This document shows, piece after piece, positions 25,244-34,264 of a stretch of DNA of 64,000 nt. Every line of letters starts with the position of its first letter. Position 1 is the stretch's first letter. Position numbers and translations under genes: made by a program. Origin of the DNA: Myroides sp. WP-1 (GTDB lineage: Bacteria; Bacteroidota; Bacteroidia; Flavobacteriales; Flavobacteriaceae); the NCBI RefSeq assembly GCF_014145635.1, contig NZ_JACHTC010000012.1, positions 49,505 through 113,504 of the forward strand. The letters run 5' to 3'. A model generated the notes under the pieces. It was not told where the DNA came from and made no database searches. It saw nothing but the letters and a program-made list of their open reading frames with translations.

Positions 25244-27695
25244 ATTTTACTTCTATTTCATTAGCCTCTGCATAAGCTAGAATTCGCTGATAATCCTCGG
25301 CATTCTCAAACTTCGGATGCTCTTTGTAGTAGTATACCAAACGCTCTACTGCATAAAAATAACTAGAATGCGCCAAAGCTTGTTCGTAGTGGGCTACCGC
25401 TTTCTTTTCACTTGATTTAACTCCATACCCATGATCATATAAAATACCGTAATAAATGTGAATATACGGTTGGTATTTATTGCGTTTCAAATACTTCAAT
25501 ACCTGATCAAACTCACTTCTTTGGTAGTAAATTTCAATGAGATTTTGAGCATAACTACCATAATACTTTTCTGATAACAGATAATAAGACAAGGCTTTAT
25601 CATAATCTTGAACAACGTGTTGTCCGTAGAAATACAAATCTCCTAAGTTTTGATTCGCCCATACACATCCCAATTCAACGGCTTTTTCGTATGCTTGGAT
25701 CATTGCCTCAAAATCATAGGCATAACCTATTGCATTTTGGTATAAATAACCAATGGTATTCCATGCATCTGCATAATCTAATTTGGCTGCAGATTCAAGA
25801 TATTCAATTCCTTTAGGGATATCCGTCCACTGATTTTCATCGGTAAGAATAAACCCCAATTCATACTGCATACGCGGATCTTTTCGCGTGGCACCAATAG
25901 TAAAATACCTCACGACCTCCTCCCATTCTTCTCGATCTCTTGCGGCAATACCTCGGTGGTACAGGGTATCTGAATCAAAGCACTCTTCGTATCCAGCACC
26001 CATGCGCGTCACCCACGCTTCATAAAAAGAAGTAAAGAAACTCAAATCTGTTCCTCTTATGTTATAGCGTTGTTCGTACAACATCCCCATTTGTGCTTTA
26101 TCAATTTCAAGACAATGTCCTTCGTAATCCAAATAATACATCACTGTATCTTTAAACAAGCACGCTCGTTGGGTATAATGATCTAAAGGTTGACTAATGT
26201 AGGTATATACTTCGCTCAAATAATGTGTTTCACTATTGTAGTATCTCATGCCTTGTTTTTGAAAAACGAGGAGATATTCGCAATTTAAATGCTCTATTTT
26301 ACTATGCTCTTCATGTGGTTCAATCAACCAACAATCAGTTGCTGCTTGGTATAAACCACAACCTTTATTGGTTTGAATTACATACACATCTGGCATATAA
26401 TTGCACAAATACTTGGCGTGAATCTTGTTAATCGATTGATTCGTCAGGCGAAGAGTTTGCGTTTTACAATCAAACAGCTTCCACTGTTTATTCGTTTTGA
26501 AAGCAAAAGAAGTATAGTTTGAGAACACAAGCATTTGATCAATATCTTCAAGTATTGTCTGTCCTTTGGGGTTAATTACACTACTCTTTTTTTGGTATTT
26601 ATTGGGTTTAATCCAATAGCAATCCAACGGTAATTCTTCCAAAACATCTTCGGGAAATTCTCCGAGAAATTGTCCTGTTAACGTATAGTATTTGCATTTA
26701 GCAGTTCCCTCTTGTTTGGTGAAAAACTTTATGGGATAGTCTAAGTCAAAAGGAAAAACACTTGCTTCTGTTACGATGTTCTTTCCTTTGTAATCTACTA
26801 CTTGATATTGTCCATTTTGCAACACATTGTAATACTGATCATAGAGTTGCTCTACTTCGTCATACTCAGGTGCAATTGCCCATTGTTGGGTATCTAAATT
26901 CAGTAAACCCGTTTTCTCTCCTACACAAACGATCCCTACTTTAGTGTCATGGACACTATAGGCGTCAAAAGCATTCTCGTATTGTGGAGGTACAATAAGT
27001 CTTCCCTGATCGGTGATATATCCATATTTACCTCCCTGTTCTACAACAGCAATATAAACCTCACTAAAGGCATAAATTACATTGTACAGTGCCGGTGCTA
27101 GTATTTTTCCATTTTTGTCTTTTAGTCCTTGGAGGTTACCTTCATTAAAAACAACACTGCGCGATTGCTTAACAACAGTCTCTTCCCAATAACCTAAGCC
27201 AAAATTAACCCAATCGTGTTGTAGTGCATCTAGGAAAGATTCATAACCTGAAGCGGTAATAATCGAATCTAATTGAGATAAATCTTGGTTCTCAATAGCC
27301 CCTTCATACAACGCCCATTTCTCAATTATTTCTTCTACCCATTGTTTGGCTTGTTCTTTGGGTTTTTCTTCATTCATTGTATATACGTCACTTGCATCAA
27401 CGTAGAACGTATCATAAGGAAGATCAAAGAGAAACTCAAACATCAGAGACACCGCATCCGAAAAGGATTTATTGTCTTGTAACTGATAGGTTTCGGTCAA
27501 TAAATCATAGAAGAGACTCAAGCGATTAACACCCTCAACCTTGTCAAAATAGAGGGCTTTTCCTTTGGTTTTGGGATTGGCAGACAACAAAGGAAACAAC
27601 AAATCAGGAATGACATAATTCCACTCTCCTAGATAGCCGGAGTGTGTTTGATGGGTTTCAGAGTCTATATTGTAAATGTAGATGCGATGTGCCAT
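25242..27695 (-). CDS. WG-repeat and Sel1-repeat protein
   Basis: The 817-aa product has an N-terminal region of unknown type, then WG beta-hairpin repeats from about residue 185 (LQGLKDKNGKILAPALYNVI, GGKYGYITDQGRLIVPPQYE, KTGLLNLDTQQWAIAPEYDE). From about residue 595 Sel1/TPR-like repeats follow (GIEYLESAAKLDYADAWNTI, YEKAVELGCVWANQNLGDLY, ALSYYLLSEKYYGSYAQNLI). No signal peptide, so probably a cytoplasmic scaffold. I use the ATG of MAHRIYIYNID because a promoter -7 element lies between it and an ATG 12 codons upstream. Confidence 0.88.
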   Translation of the reverse strand: MAHRIYIYNIDSETHQTHSGYLGEWNYVIPDLLFPLLSANPKTKGKALYFDKVEGVNRLSLFYDLLTETYQLQDNKSFSDAVSLMFEFLFDLPYDTFYVDASDVYTMNEEKPKEQAKQWVEEIIEKWALYEGAIENQDLSQLDSIITASGYESFLDALQHDWVNFGLGYWEETVVKQSRSVVFNEGNLQGLKDKNGKILAPALYNVIYAFSEVYIAVVEQGGKYGYITDQGRLIVPPQYENAFDAYSVHDTKVGIVCVGEKTGLLNLDTQQWAIAPEYDEVEQLYDQYYNVLQNGQYQVVDYKGKNIVTEASVFPFDLDYPIKFFTKQEGTAKCKYYTLTGQFLGEFPEDVLEELPLDCYWIKPNKYQKKSSVINPKGQTILEDIDQMLVFSNYTSFAFKTNKQWKLFDCKTQTLRLTNQSINKIHAKYLCNYMPDVYVIQTNKGCGLYQAATDCWLIEPHEEHSKIEHLNCEYLLVFQKQGMRYYNSETHYLSEVYTYISQPLDHYTQRACLFKDTVMYYLDYEGHCLEIDKAQMGMLYEQRYNIRGTDLSFFTSFYEAWVTRMGAGYEECFDSDTLYHRGIAARDREEWEEVVRYFTIGATRKDPRMQYELGFILTDENQWTDIPKGIEYLESAAKLDYADAWNTIGYLYQNAIGYAYDFEAMIQAYEKAVELGCVWANQNLGDLYFYGQHVVQDYDKALSYYLLSEKYYGSYAQNLIEIYYQRSEFDQVLKYLKRNKYQPYIHIYYGILYDHGYGVKSSEKKAVAHYEQALAHSSYFYAVERLVYYYKEHPKFENAEDYQRILAYAEANEIEVK

Positions 27696-27710
27696 AGCTT
27701 TATTTTCAGT

Positions 27711-27718
27711 CAAAAATA
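27711..27718 (-). promoter_or_regulatory. Promoter -7 element for the WG/Sel1 gene
   Basis: TATTTTTG on the minus strand, 15 nt before the chosen ATG. It lies inside the longer frame, which argues against the upstream start. Confidence 0.45.
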
Positions 27719-27803
27719 AAGCGAACGTCATGTTAAAAAAACAACTGGAGCATAAAAAGTAAAAAAATCACTAGAAATGGGTAGTATTCTTGCCGTGTCT
27801 CTC

Positions 27804-28376
27804 CTATTTCAATTTAATTTCTTTGATCAAGGCATTCATCGGAACTACTTTTACTTCTTCTCCTTGGAGTAAGAAGATATAGTCGGCAGTTTTGCCGATT
27901 AAAATTCCCTCGGTACGACTATTATCTGCATAGGTAACTCCGATCAAATCTTGATTGACCATTGCGCGTTTATAGCGTTTGGCATAAACATCGGCTCCTA
28001 AGAACAGATATAAAACAAAAAGCAGTATTCCCATACTCAGTTTTTGTTTGGTGTACCACTTCCCTGGATCCAAGTTAAACATCCATTTGGCATACGAGCT
28101 AGGGTGTTTTTTCTGCCAAAACACATCCACTCGATAGATGAGAACCGTTAAAAGGATGGTTCCCAAAGTAAATAGTAAAATCATAAAGTCACCGAATGGT
28201 GCAATCAGGAAATCAAATAGACCTGCGTAATCAAAAACATTGATATCGAACAGAATAAATTTCTTGTAGTTAAACAACATACCGATACCTACAGCCACTA
28301 AGTAAGCGATAGTCAAAAGTGTCTGAACATCTTTAAACAAACGCTTTAATATAGTATTAGTGAATTGATCGTCCAT
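27804..28376 (-). CDS. Membrane protein, function unknown
   Basis: The 190-aa product has three to four membrane segments (about 15-35, 55-80 and 110-128) and a soluble C-terminal part of about 50 residues (NSRTEGILIGKTADYIFLLQ, then VVPMNALIKEIKL) that looks like a small beta domain. I start at the ATG of MDDQFTN, two codons after a TTG. I do not recognise the family. It is alone between the siderophore operon and the WG/Sel1 gene. Confidence 0.7.
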   Translation of the reverse strand: MDDQFTNTILKRLFKDVQTLLTIAYLVAVGIGMLFNYKKFILFDINVFDYAGLFDFLIAPFGDFMILLFTLGTILLTVLIYRVDVFWQKKHPSSYAKWMFNLDPGKWYTKQKLSMGILLFVLYLFLGADVYAKRYKRAMVNQDLIGVTYADNSRTEGILIGKTADYIFLLQGEEVKVVPMNALIKEIKLK

Positions 28377-28482
28377 AAGCAAAAAGATAATGCTAGAAAA
28401 AGTTAATATGCATTGATTTCCTCTGCTAATGTAAAGAAAAAACAGCTAGTTTTAACCTTGTATTTAGACAAAAAATAGCACA

Positions 28483-28520
28483 AAAAAAACGAGCAAGTAC
28501 ACCCTGTGCACTCACTCGTT
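28483..28520 (-). terminator. Intrinsic terminator of the siderophore operon
   Basis: AAACGAG and CTCGTTT form the base and GT-CAC/GTG-AC the upper stem. On the minus strand a T8 run follows. Confidence 0.8.
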
Positions 28521-28550
28521 TCACTGATTTAAAATTAACAACAACTTTAC

Positions 28551-29489
28551 TTATTTTGTCACAGCTTGTTCTACTTCGTCAATCATCATCTTGATTGATT
28601 TTAGACCACCTCCTGATAAATACCATGTTTCAGGATTTAAGAAGATGATTTTATCGTTTTTATACGCGTTTGTTTGTTGTACTAATGCATTTGAAAACTC
28701 TTCTTTACTCAATGTAGCGCGTTTGATCGCTGCTCCTCTATCGATAACAAAAATGTAATCGGGATTCAACTCTTTAATAAGTTCGTTAGAAATAACTTGA
28801 CCATGTGTAGCTACTTCGATGTTTTCATCTGCTGGTTTTACTCCAAATACATCGTGAATAATTCCAAAACGAGATCCTTTACCATACGAGCTCATGCGAC
28901 CTTCGTTTGCTAATACGATTAAACCTTTTTTATCTGAATTTTCAGTAATAGCTTTAATTTTAGCAATACGAGCATCAATGTCTTTCAATTCCTTTTCAAC
29001 CTGCTCTTCTTTGCCAAATAATTGCCCGATAATACGTTGATTTTTCTTGAATGAATTCATGTAATCTTTAGCATCGACATCTAAATTAATTGTTGGAGCG
29101 ATCTTTTTGAACTCATCATACATTGAAGCCGTACGACCAGAAATAATGATTAATTCGGTATCAGCAGCATTTACTTTCTCTGCGTTAGGTTCTTTAATTC
29201 CACCTACATTATCATATTCACTTGCGTTAAATTTTTCTAAGTACTTCGGTAAATTTGATCCAGGCACTCCTTTTACTGGAATTCCCAACTCGTCAAATGT
29301 ATCCAATATACCATAGGTTAACACCACTGGATTTTTTGGGTTAACATGTACTTCAGAAGTTCCGGATAAATGATCTACAGTAACTACTGTAGCTTCCGTT
29401 GTTGAACTCTTTTCTTCATTTTTTGTTTCCTTACATGAAACAAACAAAAAAGTTGCTGCAGCAAGGCAGCTAATCATAAATTTACTCAT
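28551..29489 (-). CDS. Siderophore-binding lipoprotein, CeuE/YclQ type
   Basis: Class III solute-binding protein (312 aa) with a lipoprotein signal (Cys19 in FVSCKETKN). The two lobes show YGILDTFDELGIPVKGVPGS, ELIIISGRTASMYDEFKKIA, FGIIHDVFGVKP, NPDYIFVIDRGAAIK and a final NPETWYLSGGGLKSIKMMID. These blocks are those of CeuE/YclQ proteins, which bind ferric catecholate siderophores. It is the last gene of the four-gene importer. In a Gram-negative it would work in the periplasm. Confidence 0.92.
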   Translation of the reverse strand: MSKFMISCLAAATFLFVSCKETKNEEKSSTTEATVVTVDHLSGTSEVHVNPKNPVVLTYGILDTFDELGIPVKGVPGSNLPKYLEKFNASEYDNVGGIKEPNAEKVNAADTELIIISGRTASMYDEFKKIAPTINLDVDAKDYMNSFKKNQRIIGQLFGKEEQVEKELKDIDARIAKIKAITENSDKKGLIVLANEGRMSSYGKGSRFGIIHDVFGVKPADENIEVATHGQVISNELIKELNPDYIFVIDRGAAIKRATLSKEEFSNALVQQTNAYKNDKIIFLNPETWYLSGGGLKSIKMMIDEVEQAVTK

Positions 29490-29506
29490 AACGATGGTTT
29501 TATAAA

Positions 29507-30265
29507 TTATTTAAAATAGACACAAATTTTGTGGTCTCCGTTATCGATAATTTTCATATCAATATCAAAAACATCTTTCATTTTTTCTTCGGTAATCACT
29601 TCGTTGGTTGGTCCGAAATAGAGAATTTGATGGTTCTTTACAGCGGCAATATAATCCGCATAAGCAGCTGCATAGTTGATATCGTGAACCACGATGACAA
29701 TGGTTTTTTGGTACTTATCTGCTAATTCGCGCAATGTTTTCATAATTTCGACAGAGTGTTTCATATCTAGATTATTCAGGGGTTCATCTAACAAGATATA
29801 CTCCGTATCTTGTGCTAAAACCATAGCGAGAAACGCGCGTTGTCGCTGTCCTCCACTGAGTTCATCAATAAACTGATCTTCAATTTCTTTTAACCCCATA
29901 AAAGCAATACTCTCTTCTATTTTTTCACGGTCTTCTTTTTTCAATCGTCCCTTAGAATGTGGGAAACGACCAAAAGACACCAACTCTTTAATAGTCAGAC
30001 GAATATTGGGGCTATTGCTTTGTTTAAGAATAGCCAAGCGTTGAGCAAAATCCTCATGTGTATAGCTTAATACTTCTTTGTTTAGCAAATTAATTTCTCC
30101 TTTGTCACGGGATACTAAACGACTAATAATCGATAATAAGGTGCTTTTTCCTGTTCCATTGCCTCCGATAAAACACGATATTTTTCCTTTGGGAAAGCTT
30201 ACACATACCTGATTTAAGATCAGTTTCTCTCCATATGATTTGGATACTTGATTGACTTGAATCAT
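29507..30265 (-). CDS. Siderophore ABC importer ATPase, YclP type
   Basis: FecE/FhuC-class ATPase, 252 aa: Walker A GGNGTGKST (34-42), Q-loop in RLAILKQSNSPNIRLTIKEL, signature LSGGQRQRAFLAMVLAQ, Walker B YILLDEPLNNLD and H-loop VVHDINYAAAYAD. Its ATG overlaps the stop of the upstream permease (ATGA). It energises iron-siderophore uptake across the inner membrane. Confidence 0.93.
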   Translation of the reverse strand: MIQVNQVSKSYGEKLILNQVCVSFPKGKISCFIGGNGTGKSTLLSIISRLVSRDKGEINLLNKEVLSYTHEDFAQRLAILKQSNSPNIRLTIKELVSFGRFPHSKGRLKKEDREKIEESIAFMGLKEIEDQFIDELSGGQRQRAFLAMVLAQDTEYILLDEPLNNLDMKHSVEIMKTLRELADKYQKTIVIVVHDINYAAAYADYIAAVKNHQILYFGPTNEVITEEKMKDVFDIDMKIIDNGDHKICVYFK

Positions 30266-31209
30266 ACTTTATTACTTTTTAACAGCAAGTAGATGAAATA
30301 AATTCCTCCTACGAAATTGATAATAATACTTACTGTAGTTGTCAGATTAAATAAATGTTCGACCAAATACTGCGCACCGATAACGGTTACCGACGTCAAT
30401 AGACAACAGGTAAACACGAGTAAGGCATGGTTATTTTTCTTCACCAATTCATAAGTTAGATTGGCTACTAAAAGGCCTAAAAAGGTAATGGGACCAACTA
30501 ATGCTGTTGATACCGCGACCATGATCGAAATAAAAATTAGATTGGCGCGAACCACTTTGTGGTAATTGACCCCCAAACTAATTGCGTGTTCTCGTCCTAA
30601 ACTAAGGACATCGAGCTGTTTAAAATAGCGAATACCATACAGCATGGTTGCAACCAATATCACGGCTGCAATACCCAAAATTTTCAAATTAATGCGTTCA
30701 AAAGAGGCAAACATTGCGTTTTGAATGATGCTAAATTCATTAGGATCAATGAGCAGCATAATAAACGACGCTCCACTTTTGAACAAGGTTCCAATTAGAA
30801 GCCCCACGAGTAGCAGGGTATATAAGCCTTTACTTTCGCGTTTAAATACCGCAAAATACATCACAACAGCGAAGACCATCATCAAGCTTACAGACAAAAC
30901 GAAATTCCATTCTGAGCCCAATACTTGAAACGTGCGATCTCCATACCAAAAAACAATTAACGATTGCAACAGCAAGAAAAAAGAATCAAATCCCATGATA
31001 GAAGGCGTTAAAATTCGATTTGCTGTGATGGTTTGAAAGACTATAGAGGAATAAGCAATTCCGAAAGACACGAGTAGCATTGCCAAAACCTTAAAACCAC
31101 GTCGAGGTAAAACATAGTCTAATTTAGCTCCAGTAAACGTGAACATATATATTGCAATACTAAGGAGTAAGGCGGCAATCAACAGGATTACTAATTTAGT
31201 TTTAGGCAT
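30262..31209 (-). CDS. Siderophore ABC importer permease, YclO/CeuC type
   Basis: FecCD-family permease (315 aa) with 8-9 predicted membrane segments. The family pattern is visible in NRILTPSIMGFDSFFLLLQS, LSLGREHAISLGVNYHKVVR (coupling helix for the ATPase) and VGPITFLGLLVANLTYELV. It starts inside the end of the other permease gene (8-bp overlap), so the two form a heterodimeric channel. Confidence 0.92.
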   Translation of the reverse strand: MPKTKLVILLIAALLLSIAIYMFTFTGAKLDYVLPRRGFKVLAMLLVSFGIAYSSIVFQTITANRILTPSIMGFDSFFLLLQSLIVFWYGDRTFQVLGSEWNFVLSVSLMMVFAVVMYFAVFKRESKGLYTLLLVGLLIGTLFKSGASFIMLLIDPNEFSIIQNAMFASFERINLKILGIAAVILVATMLYGIRYFKQLDVLSLGREHAISLGVNYHKVVRANLIFISIMVAVSTALVGPITFLGLLVANLTYELVKKNNHALLVFTCCLLTSVTVIGAQYLVEHLFNLTTTVSIIINFVGGIYFIYLLLKSNKV

Positions 31210-32152
31210 GTTTTGTCTTTTTTAAAATTAGATATAAGAACACTATACCTCCAACAATGCTCACGGTAAGTCCGATGGGTATTTCATAAGGCGCAATCAA
31301 CGAACGACTAATCAAATCACAAACCAACAAGAAAATAGCACCTACTAAGGCGGTATAACTGATCGTTTTGCGTAGGTTATCGCCGAAGATCAGACTTACT
31401 ACATTGGGTACGATCAACCCTAAAAAAGGAATCACCCCTGCCGTGAGTACCACCACTGTAGAAGTGATTGAAACAAACACCAACCCCACATACATGATGC
31501 GCTTGGGATTCAACCCTAAACTTGTAGCTGTATCTTCTCCTAAGCCTACAATAGTAAATTTGTTCGCATATAAATAGCATAAAACAACCACTAAAACACC
31601 GAGATATAGTATTTCATAATTTCCCTTTAGTATAGAAGAGAAGTCTCCCATCATCCACCCATCCATATTTTGAACGAGATTGTAGCGAAAGGCAAAAAAG
31701 GTGGCAATAGCACTTAAAATATTCCCAAACACAATACCGATCAAGGGAATAAAAATGACATTTTGCACCTTGATCTTACTTGCTAAACGCAGAAAAACAA
31801 TACTGGCAATTAATGCTATGGTGAAAGACAAGATCGTTTTGAAGATAATTCCTCCGTTGGGAAATAGAATCATGCTAAACAAGATTCCCATTTTACATGC
31901 ATCAAGCGTACCCATTGTCGTTGGAGAGACAAATTTATTCAATGAAATTTGCTGTACGATTAATCCTGCAATACTCATCCCCACCCCTGCAATTAACACA
32001 GCAACTGTTCGAGGTACACGACTAACGAAAATCACGAGTAGTTCATCCTGATCCAAGCGATGTAAATCAAAAATGGAAATATCTTTTACACCCACAAAAA
32101 TGGATAAAAAAGAGAGTATCATCAATAAAATAACTAAGCCAATTCTTAGCAT
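31202..32152 (-). CDS. Siderophore ABC importer permease, YclN/CeuB type
   Basis: FecCD-family permease (316 aa), first gene of the operon. It shows FVSRVPRTVAVLIAGVGMSI, QISLNKFVSPTTMGTLDACK, LGLNPKRIMYVGL (coupling helix) and GVIPFLGLIVPNVVSLIFGD. Upstream lie a -7 element and a palindrome that could be an iron-responsive operator, which fits iron-repressed expression of the whole importer. Confidence 0.92.
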   Translation of the reverse strand: MLRIGLVILLMILSFLSIFVGVKDISIFDLHRLDQDELLVIFVSRVPRTVAVLIAGVGMSIAGLIVQQISLNKFVSPTTMGTLDACKMGILFSMILFPNGGIIFKTILSFTIALIASIVFLRLASKIKVQNVIFIPLIGIVFGNILSAIATFFAFRYNLVQNMDGWMMGDFSSILKGNYEILYLGVLVVVLCYLYANKFTIVGLGEDTATSLGLNPKRIMYVGLVFVSITSTVVVLTAGVIPFLGLIVPNVVSLIFGDNLRKTISYTALVGAIFLLVCDLISRSLIAPYEIPIGLTVSIVGGIVFLYLILKKTKHA

Positions 32153-32166
32153 AAAACACCTTATTT

Positions 32167-32189
32167 TTATTTAGAATAAAATTAAATAA
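32167..32189. promoter_or_regulatory. Candidate operator of the siderophore operon
   Basis: TTATTTA and TAAATAA are perfect 7-bp arms around nine bases (GAATAAAAT). The palindrome sits between the -7 element and the start codon, over the expected transcription start. Position and gene content suggest a Fur-like repressor site; the sequence match is not proof. Confidence 0.4.
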
Positions 32190-32192
32190 GAG

Positions 32193-32200
32193 CAAATATA
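32193..32200 (-). promoter_or_regulatory. Promoter -7 element of the siderophore operon
   Basis: TATATTTG on the minus strand, 40 nt before the first permease ATG, immediately upstream of the palindrome. Confidence 0.5.
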
Positions 32201-32462
32201 TAAAACTAGAGGGAGTAGAAAAAAATAAATTTGCTTTCTTTTTAGGAAAGAGAACCTTTAAAATTCCCATATTTTCAACAGCTTAGCCCATAAATCCGAA
32301 AGCCTTAAACTTTCCGATCGATCTTGCAGAAAACTCAAACATCCTTATGCAAATACCAAGAATACCGCAATTCGATTATTTTTAGCATTCGTGTCTAAAA
32401 AGCGATAAGAGCACTACAAATACCCAATCTGAATTAACTTTATTTTATCTTAATAAATTAGT

Positions 32463-32470
32463 TAGCTTTG
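32463..32470 (+). promoter_or_regulatory. Promoter -7 element for the CSSDD lipoprotein
   Basis: TAGCTTTG, 19 nt before the ATG. Confidence 0.5.
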
Positions 32471-32489
32471 ACATTCATAAAAACAAACG

Positions 32490-33350
32490 ATGTATAAAAT
32501 AACTCAATTAATGGGCTTAGCTAGTCTTTTACTTTTAGGTAGCTGTAGCTCAGACGATTCAAGACCAGGTTCCGACCCTACGTCCAAACATTATGTATTA
32601 AAGCAAGTAAATACTATCTATTACGCTGTTGAAAGTGATGCCACCGGCAATCATACCAGTAGTACAGAAACAAGACAAGTATCTTATAATTTCTACTATA
32701 CTGATTCTAATCAATTAGATTCTATTCGCAGAGATAGCCATGTTTTCAAGACGGGAGTACCAACTATGCCTATTCCTCATGGCGTAAAATATCAACTAAA
32801 TGAAAGTCTTGATTTGATTTCTTATGAAGTAAAAGACAAGGATTATCCTATTACGAATCATACGTTTACCTATGATAATGGATTAGTTAAGAATTACAAG
32901 GTATCAGATATTGACCTCGGTTTTTACGAGCATCAACTCGAGTATAATTCAAACAAACAATTTGTAAAATCGCATAGCACGAATATGACAAGTGGAGCTG
33001 AATTTGAGGTTAACTATTCGTACAATACAAAAGGAGAGCTAGTTCAGCTAACAAACACGTCCAATTATACAGTTAACTTTACCTATGACAAGGGTAAAAA
33101 TCCGTTCTATTCTTTACCTTTTGACTTAACGACGCTTATATTTCACGATCTTTACTACATACCAATTACGTATGCCTTTCCGCATAATATCAATAGTTAT
33201 AAAATTGGGAAAGAACCAGCATTCACCTTTGATTATACCTATAATGAAGATCATTTTCCGATAAAAACAACAATATACAAGGGAGCAAAAACCAAAAGCA
33301 ATTTGCATATGGCCATCCATTACGACTATCATATTGTTCCTTCTATTTAA
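32490..33350 (+). CDS. Lipoprotein, YD-repeat/DUF4595-like, probably surface exposed
   Basis: Lipoprotein signal with Cys19 followed by SSDDSRPG. An acidic SSDD stretch after the cysteine matches the export signal that sends flavobacterial lipoproteins to the cell surface. The mature part is a run of beta-hairpins with YD-like motifs (VSYNFYYTDSN, FTYDNGLVKNYK, LEYNSNKQFVKS, VNYSYNTKGELVQL, FTYDKGKNP), as in DUF4595-type proteins. Function unknown. Confidence 0.8.
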   Translation: MYKITQLMGLASLLLLGSCSSDDSRPGSDPTSKHYVLKQVNTIYYAVESDATGNHTSSTETRQVSYNFYYTDSNQLDSIRRDSHVFKTGVPTMPIPHGVKYQLNESLDLISYEVKDKDYPITNHTFTYDNGLVKNYKVSDIDLGFYEHQLEYNSNKQFVKSHSTNMTSGAEFEVNYSYNTKGELVQLTNTSNYTVNFTYDKGKNPFYSLPFDLTTLIFHDLYYIPITYAFPHNINSYKIGKEPAFTFDYTYNEDHFPIKTTIYKGAKTKSNLHMAIHYDYHIVPSI

Positions 33351-33389
33351 ATAGGTTACAACGGTTTGCGTAGCAAACAACAAAAATAG

Positions 33390-33415
33390 ACATCCCTATA
33401 TCGGGATGTTTTTTT
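33390..33415 (+). terminator. Intrinsic terminator
   Basis: ACATCCC and GGGATGT pair around six bases, then a T7 run. Confidence 0.85.
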
Positions 33416-33481
33416 GTGGAATACCGCAAGAGAAATACCTCAATTTAAACAGCAATTGCAATCTTGAGATTAAACTCGCAA

Positions 33482-33510
33482 TTGTTCACCATAATTTTCC
33501 TGTATATTTG
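33482..33510 (+). promoter_or_regulatory. Full promoter for the spermidine-synthase-like gene
   Basis: TTG (33482-33484), an 18-nt spacer and TATATTTG (33503-33510), 25 nt before the ATG; matches the Bacteroidota -33/-7 consensus. Confidence 0.6.
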
Positions 33511-33535
33511 TATATATTGAGAAGAAAAAGAAAAT

Positions 33536-34204
33536 ATGCTAAAAAAGTGGTTGAGTTATCTCACGCCTGTACCTGTTAAGAAGGTCCGTTCCAATATCAA
33601 TTCAAAACTAGAAGTAACTTGGCAAAAAGGGCAGTTGGTTTTAGACACAAAAAACACCAATTATTCGTATGGTCAATTGGAACAAGTTTTTAAACGGGGA
33701 TTAAAGTTTATAGGGTATTCTAAGATTAAGGCGATGAACCAAGTATTGAACTTGGGTTTAGGAGCAGGAAGTACGGTTCACTTGCTTCGCGATGAAATCA
33801 ATTTTACGGGAGCCATCACGAGCATTGAACTAGACGATACTATTTTATTTGTTGCTCGCAAATACTTCAATCTCGATCGATATAATGACAAGCACGAGAT
33901 CATTCAAATGGATGCTTTTGAATATATGCTAACTTGTCAAGAACAATATGATTTAATTATCATTGATATTTTTCAAGATAGCTATATGCCTTCTTTTCTC
34001 TTCGAACAGTATTTTGTCAATCACCTTCAACAATGTTTAGCTGTAAATGGTTTTATCATTTTTAATACGATTGTTTTGACAGAAGATGATAAAGAACGCA
34101 ATGAGAAATTCAAGGCACTATTCGATCCGCTAGAGTTTTCAGTCCGATCGATGCCTTCCTCCTTAACACACAATGATTTACTCACTATCAAGCGACTGGT
34201 CTAA
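33536..34204 (+). CDS. Spermidine-synthase-like methyltransferase-fold protein
   Basis: A 222-aa Rossmann protein with NQVLNLGLGAGSTVHLLRDE (motif I), ITSIELDDTILFVARKYF (acidic ribose-binding Glu/Asp) and EQYDLIIIDIFQDSYMPSFL. It resembles the spermine/spermidine synthase superfamily, but the substrate-binding N-terminal domain of true spermidine synthase is missing, so polyamine synthesis is doubtful. SAM or decarboxylated-SAM binding is likely; the reaction is unknown. Confidence 0.82.
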   Translation: MLKKWLSYLTPVPVKKVRSNINSKLEVTWQKGQLVLDTKNTNYSYGQLEQVFKRGLKFIGYSKIKAMNQVLNLGLGAGSTVHLLRDEINFTGAITSIELDDTILFVARKYFNLDRYNDKHEIIQMDAFEYMLTCQEQYDLIIIDIFQDSYMPSFLFEQYFVNHLQQCLAVNGFIIFNTIVLTEDDKERNEKFKALFDPLEFSVRSMPSSLTHNDLLTIKRLV

Positions 34205-34210
34205 AATAAA

Positions 34211-34243
34211 AAAAATCCAACGTGTAACACGTTGGATTTTTTT
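34211..34243. terminator. Bidirectional terminator
   Basis: AAAAATCCAACGTGT pairs with ACACGTTGGATTTTT around two bases, with A and T runs outside, between convergent genes. Confidence 0.9.
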
Positions 34244-34264
34244 GTATTTCTTACATTTTTTTGT

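Larger units (their letters stand above)
32153..32489. other. Divergent intergenic region
   Basis: No gene. It holds the promoter and palindrome of the siderophore operon at its left end and a -7 element for the lipoprotein gene at its right end. The middle is AT-rich with nothing I can name. Confidence 0.6.
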
